DNA of 36,120 nt from Clostridiales bacterium (GCA_019415925.1 DXYG01000017.1:1-36120); one strand, 5' to 3'. Counted from the first letter of the stretch, positions 23,791-33,108 are shown. The notes: generated from the sequence alone by a model not told the origin. Translations and numbers: made by a program.

Positions 23791-26700
23791 ATGCCACTCA
23801 AACAGGATATTAAAAGAGTTATGGTAATCGGCTCGGGTCCTATTGTAATCGGACAGGCTGCCGAGTTTGACTATGCAGGCACACAGGCTTGCCGTGCACT
23901 CAAAGAAGAGGGACTTGAGGTTATTCTCGTAAACTCAAACCCTGCTACAATTATGACAGACAACGCAATGGCTGATAAAATATACATTGAGCCTCTTACC
24001 CTTGAAACCGTCAAGAGAATCATCAAAAAAGAACGTCCCGACAGCCTGCTTTCAACCCTCGGCGGTCAGACAGGTCTTACCCTTTCAATGCAGCTTGCAA
24101 AAGAGGGATTTCTCGATAAATACGGAGTAAAGCTTTTGGGCGCAAACCCCGAAACAATCGACAAGGCAGAGGACAGACAGCTCTTTAAGGACACTATGGA
24201 GTCAATCGGTCAGCCGTGTATTCCCTCAACAGTTGTAAATGACGTTGAGTCGGCTGTTAAATTTGCTGATGAAATCGGCTACCCCGTAATTATCCGCCCT
24301 GCGTTCACACTCGGCGGCACAGGCGGCGGTATTGTTGACAACGAAACAGAGCTTCGTGAAATCACCTCAAACGGTCTTGAGCTTTCGCCTATTACTCAGG
24401 TGCTTGTTGAAAAATGCATTTCAGGCTGGAAAGAAATTGAGTTTGAGGTTATGCGTGACAGCGACGGCAACGTAATCACCGTCTGCTCAATGGAGAACTT
24501 CGACCCCGTAGGTGTTCACACAGGCGACTCAATCGTAATAGCTCCTACAGTTACTCTTGCCGACAAGGAGTATCAGATGCTCAGAAGTGCGGCTCTCAAT
24601 ATCATTTCCGCACTCAAGGTAGAGGGCGGCTGTAACTGTCAGTTTGCACTCAACCCCGAAACCTTTGAATACGCAGTAATCGAGGTTAACCCCCGTGTGT
24701 CACGTTCATCTGCACTTGCTTCAAAGGCAACAGGCTATCCTATTGCAAAGGTTGCGGCTAAAATCGCAATCGGCTACACACTTAACGAGATTAAAAATGC
24801 CGTTACGGGCACAACCTACGCTTGCTTTGAGCCTGCGCTCGACTACGTTGTTGTAAAATTCCCGAAATGGCCTTTCGATAAATTTGTATACGCAAAGCGT
24901 ACCCTCGGCACACAGATGAAGGCAACAGGCGAGGTTATGGCTATTGCTCCCACATTTGAGCAGGCAATTATGAAGGCTGTCAGAGGTGCGGAGATTTCGC
25001 ACAACACGCTTGACGACAAGGAGTTTGCAGAGCTTTCAAATGCATCAGTTTACGACAGACTCAGCGTGTGTGACGACAGAAGAATCTTCTGCGTTTATGA
25101 GGCGCTCAAAAGAGGAATCACAGTTGACGAAATCCACTCGGTAACAAGGATTGACGAATGGTTCCTTGAAAAGCTTAAAAATATCATCGCTGTTGAAAAC
25201 GAGCTTAAAGACGGCGAGCTTACCGAGGAGCTTTATGTCCGTGCAAAGAACATCGGCTTCCTCGACAAGACAATTGAAGAAATCACAGGCAAAAAGGTTG
25301 AAAATCCGCTTGTTCCCGTTTATAAAATGGTTGATACCTGCGCCGCTGAGTTTGCCGCAGAAACACCCTATTTCTACTCAACCTTTGACAAGGAAAACGA
25401 GGCTGAAGAGTTTATCAAGGAACGTGCAGACGGCAAGAAAACCGTTATCGTATTCGGCTCAGGTCCTATCAGAATCGGTCAGGGTATCGAGTTTGACTAC
25501 GCTTCTGTACACTGCGTATGGGCGCTCAAAAAGGCAGGCTACGACGTTGTAATCGTAAACAACAACCCCGAAACGGTTTCAACCGACTTCGACACAGCCG
25601 ACAGACTTTACTTTGAGCCTCTCACCACAGAGGACGTTATGGGCATCATCAAAACCGAAAAGCCCTTCGGCGTAGTTGTTGCATTCGGCGGTCAGACTGC
25701 TATCAAGCTGACAAAGTTCTTAAGCGATAACGGCGTTAATATCCTCGGTACTTCGTATGACGCAATTGATATGGCTGAGGACAGAGAGCGTTTTGACGAG
25801 CTCCTTGAAAAATATCAGATTAAGCGTCCTAAGGGCGTTACCGTAATGACAACCGAGGAGGCACTTGAGGTCGCTTCAAATATAGGCTATCCCGTACTTC
25901 TCCGTCCGTCATACGTGCTCGGCGGTCAGAATATGATTATCGCCTTCAACGAGGACGACGTCAAGGAGTATATGGCTATTATCCTTGCCCAGAATATTGA
26001 AAACCCGATTCTCATTGATAAATACCTTATGGGTACGGAAATTGAGGTTGACGCAATCTGCGACGGTGAGGACATCTTAATTCCCGGCATTATGGAGCAT
26101 ATCGAGCGTGCGGGCGTTCACTCGGGCGACTCAATCGCAGTATATCCTGCATGGAATCTTTCTGACGAAATGACTCAGATTATTATTGAAAGCTCCAAAA
26201 ACCTCGCAATCGAGCTTAAAACAAAGGGACTTGTAAACATTCAGTACCTTATCTATAAGGACGAGCTTTACGTAATCGAGGTTAACCCCCGTTCTTCACG
26301 TACAATTCCGTACATCAGCAAGGTTACCGGCGTTCCGATGGTTGACCTTGCAACAAGGGCAATGCTCGGCGAAAAGCTTAAGGATATGGGCTACGGAACT
26401 GGACTTTACAGAAAGAGCCCGTACATTGCCGTAAAGGTGCCTGTATTCAGCTTTGAAAAGCTTATCAATGTTGATAACCACCTAGGTCCAGAGATGAAGT
26501 CAACAGGCGAGGTGCTCGGCATTGCGGCTACGCTTGAGGAGGCTCTGTATAAAGGTCTTATCGGCGCAGGCTACAAGATGAAGAAAAAGGGCGGCGTGTT
26601 CATCACAGTCCGCAATTCGGATAAAGCCGAAATCGGCGAAATTGCAAAGAAATATTACGACCTCGGATTTACAATCTATGCTACCGAGGGAACAGCCGAG

Positions 26701-27843
26701 GTGCTCAAGAAGTTCGGCATCGACGCTGTAGGCGTTAAGAAAATTCACGAGTCAAATACAAGCAACACACTTACTCTTATTGAGTCAGGCAAGATTCAGT
26801 ATGTTATTTCAACCTCTGCAAAGGGCAGAATTCCTTCACGTGATTCCGTTAAAATCCGCAGAAAGACCGTTGAAAGAAACATTCCTTGTCTTACTTCTCT
26901 TGATACGGCTAATGCGCTTGCAGACTGCCTCAAGAGCCACTACTCACAGCACAGCACAGAGCTTATTGACATTAACAATATGAGGGAGGAAAAGCTAATG
27001 CTTAAGTTTACCAAGATGCAGGGCATCGGCAACGACTACATTTATTTCAGCACATTTGATCAGGAAATCAACAACCCCGAGGCACTTGCCGTAAGACTTT
27101 CCGACAGACACTTCGGAATCGGCGGCGACGGTGTAATCCTTGTTTGTCCTTCAAAGGTTGCAGACGCAAAGATGAAAATGTATAACCGTGACGGCTCAGA
27201 GGGCAAAATGTGCGGCAACGGCATTCGCTGCGTAGGCAAGTTCCTCTATGACCACGGTATGATTGACTATAAAGAAAAGGACGAAATCACCATTGAAACC
27301 CTGAGCGGAATCAAGAGCCTTAAGGCATTCACAACAGACGGCAAGGTTACAAGACTCAGAGTTGATATGGGCAAGGCTATCCTTGACCCCAAGGAAATCC
27401 CTGTTGCAATTGACAAGGACAAGGTTGTTAACGAAGCTGTTAAAATCGGCGACAAGGATTACAACATCACCTGCGTTTCTATGGGTAACCCGCACTGCGT
27501 TGTATTTATGGACGATATCGACAACCTCGACATTGAAAAGGTAGGTCCCGAGTTTGAATTTGACAAGCTCTTCCCCGAAAGAGTAAACACAGAGTTTGTA
27601 ACAGTACTTGACGAGCATACAATCAAGATGAGAGTATGGGAGAGAGGCTCGGGCGAAACATGGGCTTGCGGAACAGGTGCTTGCGCCGTTGCAGTTGCAG
27701 CCTGCGAAAACGGCTTCTGCAAAAAGGGCGAGGACATCAAAATCAAGCTCATCGGCGGCGACCTTATCATCAACTACACAGATGAAACGGTTTATATGAC
27801 AGGCAACGCTGAAAAAGTATTTGACGGAGAGGTTGAGGTGTAA
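23791..27843 (+). CDS. carB-dapF: Carbamoyl-phosphate synthase large subunit fused in frame to diaminopimelate epimerase
   Basis: One uninterrupted 1350-codon frame. Residues 1-1069 are a full-length CarB (family length about 1070): two homologous ATP-grasp synthetase halves, each opening with a 'VIGSGP' or 'VFGSGP' nucleotide motif, and a C-terminal MGS-like allosteric domain ('TIYATEGTAEVLKKFGI'). Residues 1070-1350 are a complete 281-residue DapF. A strong internal GGAGG site (26985-26989) lies 8 bases before the DapF ATG at 26998, so separate DapF may also be made. Both other frames have stops at the junction (TGA 26981, TAA 26973), and TAATG at 26996-27000 looks like an ancestral stop-start overlap. 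Either a true fusion, a recent one-base indel, or a sequencing error explains this. carA precedes it and pyrG follows after 3 bases. Confidence 0.92.
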   Translation: MPLKQDIKRVMVIGSGPIVIGQAAEFDYAGTQACRALKEEGLEVILVNSNPATIMTDNAMADKIYIEPLTLETVKRIIKKERPDSLLSTLGGQTGLTLSMQLAKEGFLDKYGVKLLGANPETIDKAEDRQLFKDTMESIGQPCIPSTVVNDVESAVKFADEIGYPVIIRPAFTLGGTGGGIVDNETELREITSNGLELSPITQVLVEKCISGWKEIEFEVMRDSDGNVITVCSMENFDPVGVHTGDSIVIAPTVTLADKEYQMLRSAALNIISALKVEGGCNCQFALNPETFEYAVIEVNPRVSRSSALASKATGYPIAKVAAKIAIGYTLNEIKNAVTGTTYACFEPALDYVVVKFPKWPFDKFVYAKRTLGTQMKATGEVMAIAPTFEQAIMKAVRGAEISHNTLDDKEFAELSNASVYDRLSVCDDRRIFCVYEALKRGITVDEIHSVTRIDEWFLEKLKNIIAVENELKDGELTEELYVRAKNIGFLDKTIEEITGKKVENPLVPVYKMVDTCAAEFAAETPYFYSTFDKENEAEEFIKERADGKKTVIVFGSGPIRIGQGIEFDYASVHCVWALKKAGYDVVIVNNNPETVSTDFDTADRLYFEPLTTEDVMGIIKTEKPFGVVVAFGGQTAIKLTKFLSDNGVNILGTSYDAIDMAEDRERFDELLEKYQIKRPKGVTVMTTEEALEVASNIGYPVLLRPSYVLGGQNMIIAFNEDDVKEYMAIILAQNIENPILIDKYLMGTEIEVDAICDGEDILIPGIMEHIERAGVHSGDSIAVYPAWNLSDEMTQIIIESSKNLAIELKTKGLVNIQYLIYKDELYVIEVNPRSSRTIPYISKVTGVPMVDLATRAMLGEKLKDMGYGTGLYRKSPYIAVKVPVFSFEKLINVDNHLGPEMKSTGEVLGIAATLEEALYKGLIGAGYKMKKKGGVFITVRNSDKAEIGEIAKKYYDLGFTIYATEGTAEVLKKFGIDAVGVKKIHESNTSNTLTLIESGKIQYVISTSAKGRIPSRDSVKIRRKTVERNIPCLTSLDTANALADCLKSHYSQHSTELIDINNMREEKLMLKFTKMQGIGNDYIYFSTFDQEINNPEALAVRLSDRHFGIGGDGVILVCPSKVADAKMKMYNRDGSEGKMCGNGIRCVGKFLYDHGMIDYKEKDEITIETLSGIKSLKAFTTDGKVTRLRVDMGKAILDPKEIPVAIDKDKVVNEAVKIGDKDYNITCVSMGNPHCVVFMDDIDNLDIEKVGPEFEFDKLFPERVNTEFVTVLDEHTIKMRVWERGSGETWACGTGACAVAVAACENGFCKKGEDIKIKLIGGDLIINYTDETVYMTGNAEKVFDGEVEV
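26998..27843 (+). CDS. dapF: Diaminopimelate epimerase (internal start within the carB-dapF frame)
   Basis: Interconverts LL- and meso-diaminopimelate for peptidoglycan and lysine. Read from the internal ATG it is 281 residues, the normal family size. The two catalytic cysteines are C72 in 'GKMCGNGIRC' and C224 in 'ETWACGTGAC'. 'KMQGIGNDYIY' near the N-terminus is the usual substrate-binding start. The GGAGG site with 8-base spacing makes independent translation likely even though no stop separates it from carB. dapL, giving its LL-diaminopimelate substrate, lies downstream in the same probable operon. Confidence 0.85.
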   Translation: MLKFTKMQGIGNDYIYFSTFDQEINNPEALAVRLSDRHFGIGGDGVILVCPSKVADAKMKMYNRDGSEGKMCGNGIRCVGKFLYDHGMIDYKEKDEITIETLSGIKSLKAFTTDGKVTRLRVDMGKAILDPKEIPVAIDKDKVVNEAVKIGDKDYNITCVSMGNPHCVVFMDDIDNLDIEKVGPEFEFDKLFPERVNTEFVTVLDEHTIKMRVWERGSGETWACGTGACAVAVAACENGFCKKGEDIKIKLIGGDLIINYTDETVYMTGNAEKVFDGEVEV

Positions 27844-27846
27844 GAC

Positions 27847-29460
27847 GTGGAAGTTAAGAAGAATAAAAAGTATATATTTGTAACAGGCGGCGTTGTTTCG
27901 GGACTCGGAAAGGGCATCACAGCCGCATCTCTCGGCAGACTTTTAAAGGCAAGAGGTCTTAAGATTGTTGCTCAGAAGCTCGACCCGTATATCAACGTTG
28001 ACCCCGGCACAATGAGCCCCTACCAGCACGGCGAGGTTTACGTTACAGAGGACGGCGCAGAAACCGACCTCGACCTCGGTCACTACGAGCGTTTCATTGA
28101 CGAGGATTTGAACAAATATTCAAACCTCACAACGGGTAAGGTTTACTCGAATGTTCTTGAAAAGGAACGCAGAGGCGACTACCTCGGCAAAACCGTTCAG
28201 GTTATTCCTCACATCACAAATGAAATCAAGTCATTTATATATAACGTCGGCGAAAAAACAAACGCTGACGTGGTTATCACCGAAATCGGCGGAACGGTAG
28301 GCGATATTGAAAGCCAGCCGTTCTTAGAGGCAATCCGTCAGGTTTCACTTGAAGTCGGCAGAGAAAACAGCATTTTTATCCACGTAACTCTTGTTCCCTA
28401 CATCAAGGGCAGTGAGGAGCACAAGTCAAAGCCGACTCAGCACTCAGTTAAGGAGCTTCGTTCGCTCGGTATCAACCCCGACATTATCGTGCTCCGCTGC
28501 GACGAGCCGCTTGAGGACAGCATTTTTGACAAGATTGCGCTTTTCTGTAATGTAAAGCGTGACTGCGTAATTGAAAATATCACACTTCCCACACTTTATC
28601 AGGCACCGCTTATGCTTGAAAAGAGCAATTTCTCAAATGTAGTTTGCAGAGAGCTTAATATTGCTGTCGATAAAAAGCCCAACCTTACCGAATGGGAGGA
28701 GATGCTCGACAGAATCAACAACCGCACAAAGAAGTGCAAAATCGCACTTTGCGGTAAGTACGTTGCACTTCACGACGCTTATCTTTCTGTTGCCGAGGCA
28801 CTCCGTCACGGCGGCTATGAAAACGGCGCAGACGTTGAAATCAAGTGGGTAGACTGCGAGCTTATTACAAAGTATAAGGCTGACGAGCTTCTGGGTGACG
28901 TTGACGGTATCCTTGTTCCCGGCGGCTTTGGCAACAGAGGTGTTGAGGGTAAGGTTATTGCGGCTCAGTATGCACGTGAGCACGACGTTCCGTACCTCGG
29001 AATCTGCCTTGGTATGCAGACTGCCGTTATCGAGTATGCTAAGAACGTTCTCGGCTATGATGACGCAAACAGCGGTGAATTTGCACCCGAGGGTAAGCAC
29101 AACGTAATCGACCTTATGCCCGAACAGCTCGGCATTGAAAATATGGGCGGCACAATGCGACTCGGTGCATATCCCTGCGTAATCAAGGAAGGCTCAATGA
29201 TGGAAAAGGCTTACGGTAAAAAGGAAATTGACGAACGCCACCGTCATCGTTACGAGTTCAACAACGATTTCAGGGAAGAAATTGAGAACGCTGGTATGAA
29301 GATTACGGGTACATCGCCGAACGGACTTCTTGTTGAAGCTGTTGAAGTTCCCGAAAACCGCTTCTATGTGGGCGTTCAGTACCACCCCGAATTCAAGTCA
29401 CGCCCCAACCGTGCACATCCGCTTTTCAGAGAATTTATCAAGGCTTCACTTGAAAAATAA
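27847..29460 (+). CDS. pyrG: CTP synthase
   Basis: 537 residues. It converts UTP to CTP using ATP and glutamine. The N-terminal synthetase domain starts with 'KYIFVTGGVVSGLGKGITAASLG' pieces typical of the family and holds 'DPYINVDPGTMSP'. The C-terminal glutaminase has the nucleophile C387 in 'GICLGMQ' and the 'QYHPEF' His-Glu pair. It starts with GTG at 27847, 3 bases after the carB-dapF stop, with GAGGTTGAGGTG overlapping the end of that gene, which indicates translational coupling. It is the second glutamine-consuming enzyme of the operon after CarA. Confidence 0.96.
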   Translation: MEVKKNKKYIFVTGGVVSGLGKGITAASLGRLLKARGLKIVAQKLDPYINVDPGTMSPYQHGEVYVTEDGAETDLDLGHYERFIDEDLNKYSNLTTGKVYSNVLEKERRGDYLGKTVQVIPHITNEIKSFIYNVGEKTNADVVITEIGGTVGDIESQPFLEAIRQVSLEVGRENSIFIHVTLVPYIKGSEEHKSKPTQHSVKELRSLGINPDIIVLRCDEPLEDSIFDKIALFCNVKRDCVIENITLPTLYQAPLMLEKSNFSNVVCRELNIAVDKKPNLTEWEEMLDRINNRTKKCKIALCGKYVALHDAYLSVAEALRHGGYENGADVEIKWVDCELITKYKADELLGDVDGILVPGGFGNRGVEGKVIAAQYAREHDVPYLGICLGMQTAVIEYAKNVLGYDDANSGEFAPEGKHNVIDLMPEQLGIENMGGTMRLGAYPCVIKEGSMMEKAYGKKEIDERHRHRYEFNNDFREEIENAGMKITGTSPNGLLVEAVEVPENRFYVGVQYHPEFKSRPNRAHPLFREFIKASLEK

Positions 29461-29481
29461 TAAATTTGTCACTTGCTGAAT

Positions 29482-29558
29482 GTAGGGAACGACCCCCGTG
29501 TCGTTCCTGTTAGGTCAGTTCAATTTCAGTTAGGAACGACACAGGGGTCGTTCCCTAC
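29482..29558. repeat. 77-bp GTAGGGAAC palindrome in the pyrG-dapL spacer
   Basis: Same module as 23642-23718. The outer arms pair over about 28 bases around a middle of about 21 bases. It ends 30 bases before the dapL start. It fills most of the 127-base spacer, and no promoter is evident, so dapL would be read through it. Confidence 0.75.
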
Positions 29559-29587
29559 GGTGAAAAAATATAAAAGGAATGATTGGT

Positions 29588-30772
29588 ATGAAAATAAACA
29601 AGAATTTTGACAACCTTGTGCCGAACTATCTTTTTGCAGACGTTGCAAAAAAGACTGCCGATTTTGCAAAGGTAAATCCTGACAAGAAGATTATCAAGCT
29701 CGGAATCGGCGACGTAACACTTCCGCTTGCTCCTGTTGTAATTGAAGCAATGAAAAAGGGCGCAGAGGATCTGGCTCACAAGGACACCTTCAAGGGCTAT
29801 CCCGACTACGAGGGCTATGCTTTCTTAAGAGAGGCAATTGCAGATTATTACAAGAGCTTCGGCGTAACAGTTTCTGCCGATGAAATCTTCGTTTCCGACG
29901 GTGCAAAGTCCGACTGCGGCAACATCGGCGATATTTTTGACAAGGACAATGTTGTGCTTGTAACAGACCCCGTTTATCCCGTATATGTTGACTCGAACAT
30001 TATGGCAGGCAGAAAGATTGTTTATGCCGCTTCTAACGAGGAAAACGGCTTTGCTGCACTTCCCGACAAGAACGTAAAGGCTGATATAATCTATCTTTGC
30101 TCACCCAACAACCCCACAGGCTCTGCTTACAACGCTGAACAGCTCAAAATGTGGGTTGACTACGCACTCGAAAACGACGCAATCATTCTCTATGACTCTG
30201 CTTACGAGGCATTCATTACAGAGGACTTGCCCCGTTCAATCTTTGCAATTGAGGGCGCAAGAAAGTGCGCAATCGAAATGTGCTCGCTTTCAAAGACAGC
30301 AGGATTTACAGGCACACGCTGCGGCTACACTGTTATCCCCAAGGAGCTTGAGCGTGACGGTCACAACATCTACGCAACATGGTACCGCCGTCAGGCTACA
30401 AAGTTCAACGGCGTTTCGTGGCCCGTACAGTGCGCTGCTGCGGCTGTATTCAGTGAGGAAGGTCAGAAGCAGATTAAGGAAAACATTTCATACTATCAGG
30501 AAAATGCAAGAATTATTGCTTCTGCTCTTGATGAGCTTGGAATTTACTACACAGGCGGCAAAAACTCGCCCTACATCTGGCTCAAGTGCCCCAACAATAT
30601 GGGTAGCTGGGAATTCTTCGATTTGCTCTTGAAAGAGGCAAACGTTGTCGGTACTCCCGGTGAGGGCTTCGGCGAAAACGGCGCAGGCTACTTCCGTCTT
30701 ACCTCCTTCGGCGACAGAGAAAATACAATTGAGGCTGTTGAAAGAATCAAAAAGCTTCTTTCAAACCTTTGA
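29588..30772 (+). CDS. dapL: LL-diaminopimelate aminotransferase
   Basis: 394 residues, a PLP-dependent class I/II aminotransferase that makes LL-diaminopimelate directly from tetrahydrodipicolinate and glutamate, replacing the succinylase or acetylase branch. The PLP lysine is K236 in 'SLSKTAGFTGTRCGY'. 'YLCSPNNPTGSAY' and the N-terminal 'KLGIGDVTLPLAP' are typical. ATG 29588 is chosen because AAAGGA lies 9 bases before it; the ATG at 29579 overlaps that site. Its product is the substrate of DapF, encoded upstream, so this operon combines pyrimidine synthesis with the last diaminopimelate steps. The amino donor glutamate links it to the GOGAT block. Confidence 0.95.
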   Translation: MKINKNFDNLVPNYLFADVAKKTADFAKVNPDKKIIKLGIGDVTLPLAPVVIEAMKKGAEDLAHKDTFKGYPDYEGYAFLREAIADYYKSFGVTVSADEIFVSDGAKSDCGNIGDIFDKDNVVLVTDPVYPVYVDSNIMAGRKIVYAASNEENGFAALPDKNVKADIIYLCSPNNPTGSAYNAEQLKMWVDYALENDAIILYDSAYEAFITEDLPRSIFAIEGARKCAIEMCSLSKTAGFTGTRCGYTVIPKELERDGHNIYATWYRRQATKFNGVSWPVQCAAAAVFSEEGQKQIKENISYYQENARIIASALDELGIYYTGGKNSPYIWLKCPNNMGSWEFFDLLLKEANVVGTPGEGFGENGAGYFRLTSFGDRENTIEAVERIKKLLSNL

Positions 30773-30796
30773 TTAAAATACGGTATTTCAATACAA

Positions 30797-30829
30797 AAAA
30801 GATGCATCGCTTTCGGCGGTGCATCTTTT
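30797..30829. terminator. Bidirectional terminator between dapL and mnmA
   Basis: A 14-bp stem (30797-30810 with 30816-30829, one T-G pair) flanked by A-rich and T-rich runs, shared by the convergent genes and ending 10 bases from the mnmA stop. Confidence 0.85.
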
Positions 30830-30838
30830 CGCATAAAT

Positions 30839-31930
30839 TTATTTATTTTCAGGTGTGCGGCAAATCGTGCCGCCGCCGACAACGTAGTCGCCGTCATAAA
30901 GCACAACTGCCTGACCGTAGGAGATTGCCCTCTGCGGCTCGTCAAATACAATGTGCAGTGTGTTATCGTTAATCTGTTCAACGACCGCACTTTGCTCACT
31001 CTGATTGTACCTGACTCTTGCTTTAACCCTTATCGGCTTGTCAATTCTGTCACAGGTAATAAGGTTAATGTCGGTTGCGTAAAGCTCTCGTGAGAAAAGT
31101 CCGCTGTTTTCGCACAATATAACCTCGTTTTTGTCGAGGTCTTTTTTCTTTACGTACATAGGGTGGGGTAGTGCAAGTCCGAGTCCTTTTCGCTGACCTA
31201 CCGTATAGCGGATAATTCCTTTGTGCTCGCCCAGCACCTTTCCGCCCTCGTCAACAAAGTTTCCGTGCGGATAGTTTCTGCCCGTGTACTGCTCAATAAA
31301 CCTTGCATAGTCGCCGTCGGGCACAAAGCAGATGTCCTGACTGTCGTGCTTGTGAGCATTGATAAGTCCGAGCTTTTCTGCAATTTCACGAGTCTGTTCC
31401 TTTGTCATATTTCCGAGCGGGAAAAGCGTTTTTGCAAGCTGTTTCTGCGTAAGCGAATACAGAACATAGCTCTGGTCCTTTGAAGAGTCGGCAGATTTTT
31501 TCAGCAGATAACGTCCTGTGTCATTGTTGTACTCAATCACAGCGTAGTGTCCCGTAACCACGTAATCAAAGTCAAGCTCTTCTGCTCTGCGCATCAGCTT
31601 TTCAAATTTAATATATCTGTTACAGTCAATGCATGGATTCGGCGTTGTGCCGTTTTCATATGCGCTGATAAAGCGTGAAATCACGTTTTCCCTGAAGCTG
31701 TCCTTGAAGTTGTAGACGTAGTAGGGAATTCCGAGCTTGTAGCATACGCTTCGTGCGTCGTCAATATCGTCGAGAGAACAGCAGGTCTTTTCCTTTTTTT
31801 CGCCTATGTCCTCGTTGTCGAAAAGCTTGAGCGTAATTCCCGTTGCCTCAAAACCCTGTTTCTTTATAAGGTAAGCGGCTACCGAGCTATCAACTCCGCC
31901 GCTCATCGCAATTAATGCCTTTTTTGTCAT
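30839..31930 (-). CDS. mnmA: tRNA-specific 2-thiouridylase
   Basis: 363 residues. It thiolates U34 of Lys, Glu and Gln tRNAs using sulfur relayed from a cysteine desulfurase. The PP-loop ATP motif SGGVDSS is at 10-16. The catalytic cysteine pair is C100 ('TPNPCIDC') and C201 ('QDICFVP'). The C-terminal beta-barrel part ends in 'VLYDGDYVVGGGTI'. It starts 7 bases after the nadA stop, with a weak GGTTGAT site, so translation probably depends on nadA. No cysteine desulfurase is in the window. Confidence 0.96.
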   Translation of the reverse strand: MTKKALIAMSGGVDSSVAAYLIKKQGFEATGITLKLFDNEDIGEKKEKTCCSLDDIDDARSVCYKLGIPYYVYNFKDSFRENVISRFISAYENGTTPNPCIDCNRYIKFEKLMRRAEELDFDYVVTGHYAVIEYNNDTGRYLLKKSADSSKDQSYVLYSLTQKQLAKTLFPLGNMTKEQTREIAEKLGLINAHKHDSQDICFVPDGDYARFIEQYTGRNYPHGNFVDEGGKVLGEHKGIIRYTVGQRKGLGLALPHPMYVKKKDLDKNEVILCENSGLFSRELYATDINLITCDRIDKPIRVKARVRYNQSEQSAVVEQINDNTLHIVFDEPQRAISYGQAVVLYDGDYVVGGGTICRTPENK

Positions 31931-31937
31931 ATTATAA

Positions 31938-32852
31938 TCAACCGAGCCTAATCATTTCGTCAATACATTTTTTAGCGTCTTTTATTGTCTTATCATCAAG
32001 AGTAATCTCCTCGCCGCCCTTGCCTGCAAGGCAGTTGTAAACGTCAACAAGCGTAGTTGCCTTCATATTCGGGCAAATGAGCTTCTGAGTGAGAATGTAG
32101 AAATTCTTGTCGGGGCACATATACTGCAAATGCTCCGCAATGCTGATTTCCGTACCGATGATAAAGTCTGTCTTATCGGAATTTACCGCATAGTTCATTA
32201 TTCCCGATGTTGAGCCGACATAATCAGCCATTGCAACAACTTCGGGCGTACATTCGGGGTGAACAAGAAGCTCCGCATTCGGGTACATAGCCTTTGATTT
32301 TTTAACGTCGTCAGTGTTAACGCAGGCGTGAATGGGACAGCCGCCGTTTAAAAGCTTGATATTCTTATCGGGACACTGTTTTGCAACATAGTCGCCGAGG
32401 TTGCAGTCGGGGATAAAAAGAATGTCCTTTTCGGGCATATTGTTTACAATTTTAACGGCAGAAGAGCTTGTAACGCAAACGTCGCAGATTGTCTTAAGGT
32501 CAGCCGTTGTGTTGATGTAAGCTACAACAGCGTAATCGGGATACATTTCCTTCACCTGTGAGATAAGCTGCCTGTCCATCTGGTCAGCCATACTGCAGCC
32601 TGCCGTCGGCTGAGCAAGGTAAACTGTTTTTTCGGGAGAAAGAATCTTGCAGGTTTCAGCCATAAAGCGCACACCGCACATAAGAATATTCTTGTTCTCA
32701 ACCTTGCTTGCGTCAACGCTCAGCTTGTAGCTGTCGCCCGTAAAATCGGCAATTTCGAGAATTTCGTGAGCCTGATAGCTGTGTGCAAGAATACACACGT
32801 CCTTTTCTTTTTTGAGTTCGGTTATTTTCTGCTGAAGCTGTGCGATATTCAT
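31938..32852 (-). CDS. nadA: Quinolinate synthase
   Basis: 304 residues from the ATG at 32852, which has GAAAGGA 8 bases upstream; an in-frame extension to 32903 lacks a site. It condenses iminoaspartate with dihydroxyacetone phosphate to quinolinate, the NAD precursor. The three [4Fe-4S] cysteines are visible as C86 ('PTAGCSMAD'), C172 ('GGCPIHA') and C260 ('KLICPNM'). nadB and nadC are not in the window, so NAD synthesis genes are split. It is first in a two-gene unit with mnmA; the two may be linked through iron-sulfur and sulfur-relay needs, but that is inference. Confidence 0.94.
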   Translation of the reverse strand: MNIAQLQQKITELKKEKDVCILAHSYQAHEILEIADFTGDSYKLSVDASKVENKNILMCGVRFMAETCKILSPEKTVYLAQPTAGCSMADQMDRQLISQVKEMYPDYAVVAYINTTADLKTICDVCVTSSSAVKIVNNMPEKDILFIPDCNLGDYVAKQCPDKNIKLLNGGCPIHACVNTDDVKKSKAMYPNAELLVHPECTPEVVAMADYVGSTSGIMNYAVNSDKTDFIIGTEISIAEHLQYMCPDKNFYILTQKLICPNMKATTLVDVYNCLAGKGGEEITLDDKTIKDAKKCIDEMIRLG

Positions 32853-32894
32853 ATAAAAAATCCTTTCAAAAGAAGATGTTACACTGTTAAGCCT

Positions 32895-32923
32895 ATTATA
32901 CAATTACGCTTCTGTTTATGCAA
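32895..32923 (-). promoter_or_regulatory. Sigma-A promoter for nadA-mnmA
   Basis: On the minus strand TTGCAT (32923-32918), a 17-base spacer and TATAAT (32900-32895), about 43 bases before the nadA start. Confidence 0.75.
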
Positions 32924-33018
32924 TAGAAACGGCTCGATTTGTAAAGTAAATTGACATATTAACAAGAAATCGTAACAAAATTTGTACAATATTAAGCCAA
33001 GTTTCTTCAATTTCGCTA

Positions 33019-33047
33019 TTTACACAACAAAAATTGTGTGATATAAT
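33019..33047 (+). promoter_or_regulatory. Promoter with internal inverted repeat before the surface-protein gene
   Basis: TTTACA (33019-33024), 17 bases, TATAAT (33042-33047). The spacer region contains ACACAA-N6-TTGTGT (33022-33039), an inverted repeat that could be an operator. Confidence 0.6.
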
Positions 33048-33108
33048 TGATTTGATTTTAGAAATATTAGTTTTTTGTTATTTACTATTTTTATAGGAGG
33101 AGATAAAA

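Noticed and set aside
26780..26983. Short frame overlapping the end of carB in another register
   Set aside because: It is out of frame with conserved CarB sequence; it only shows that a stop (TGA 26981) exists in that register.
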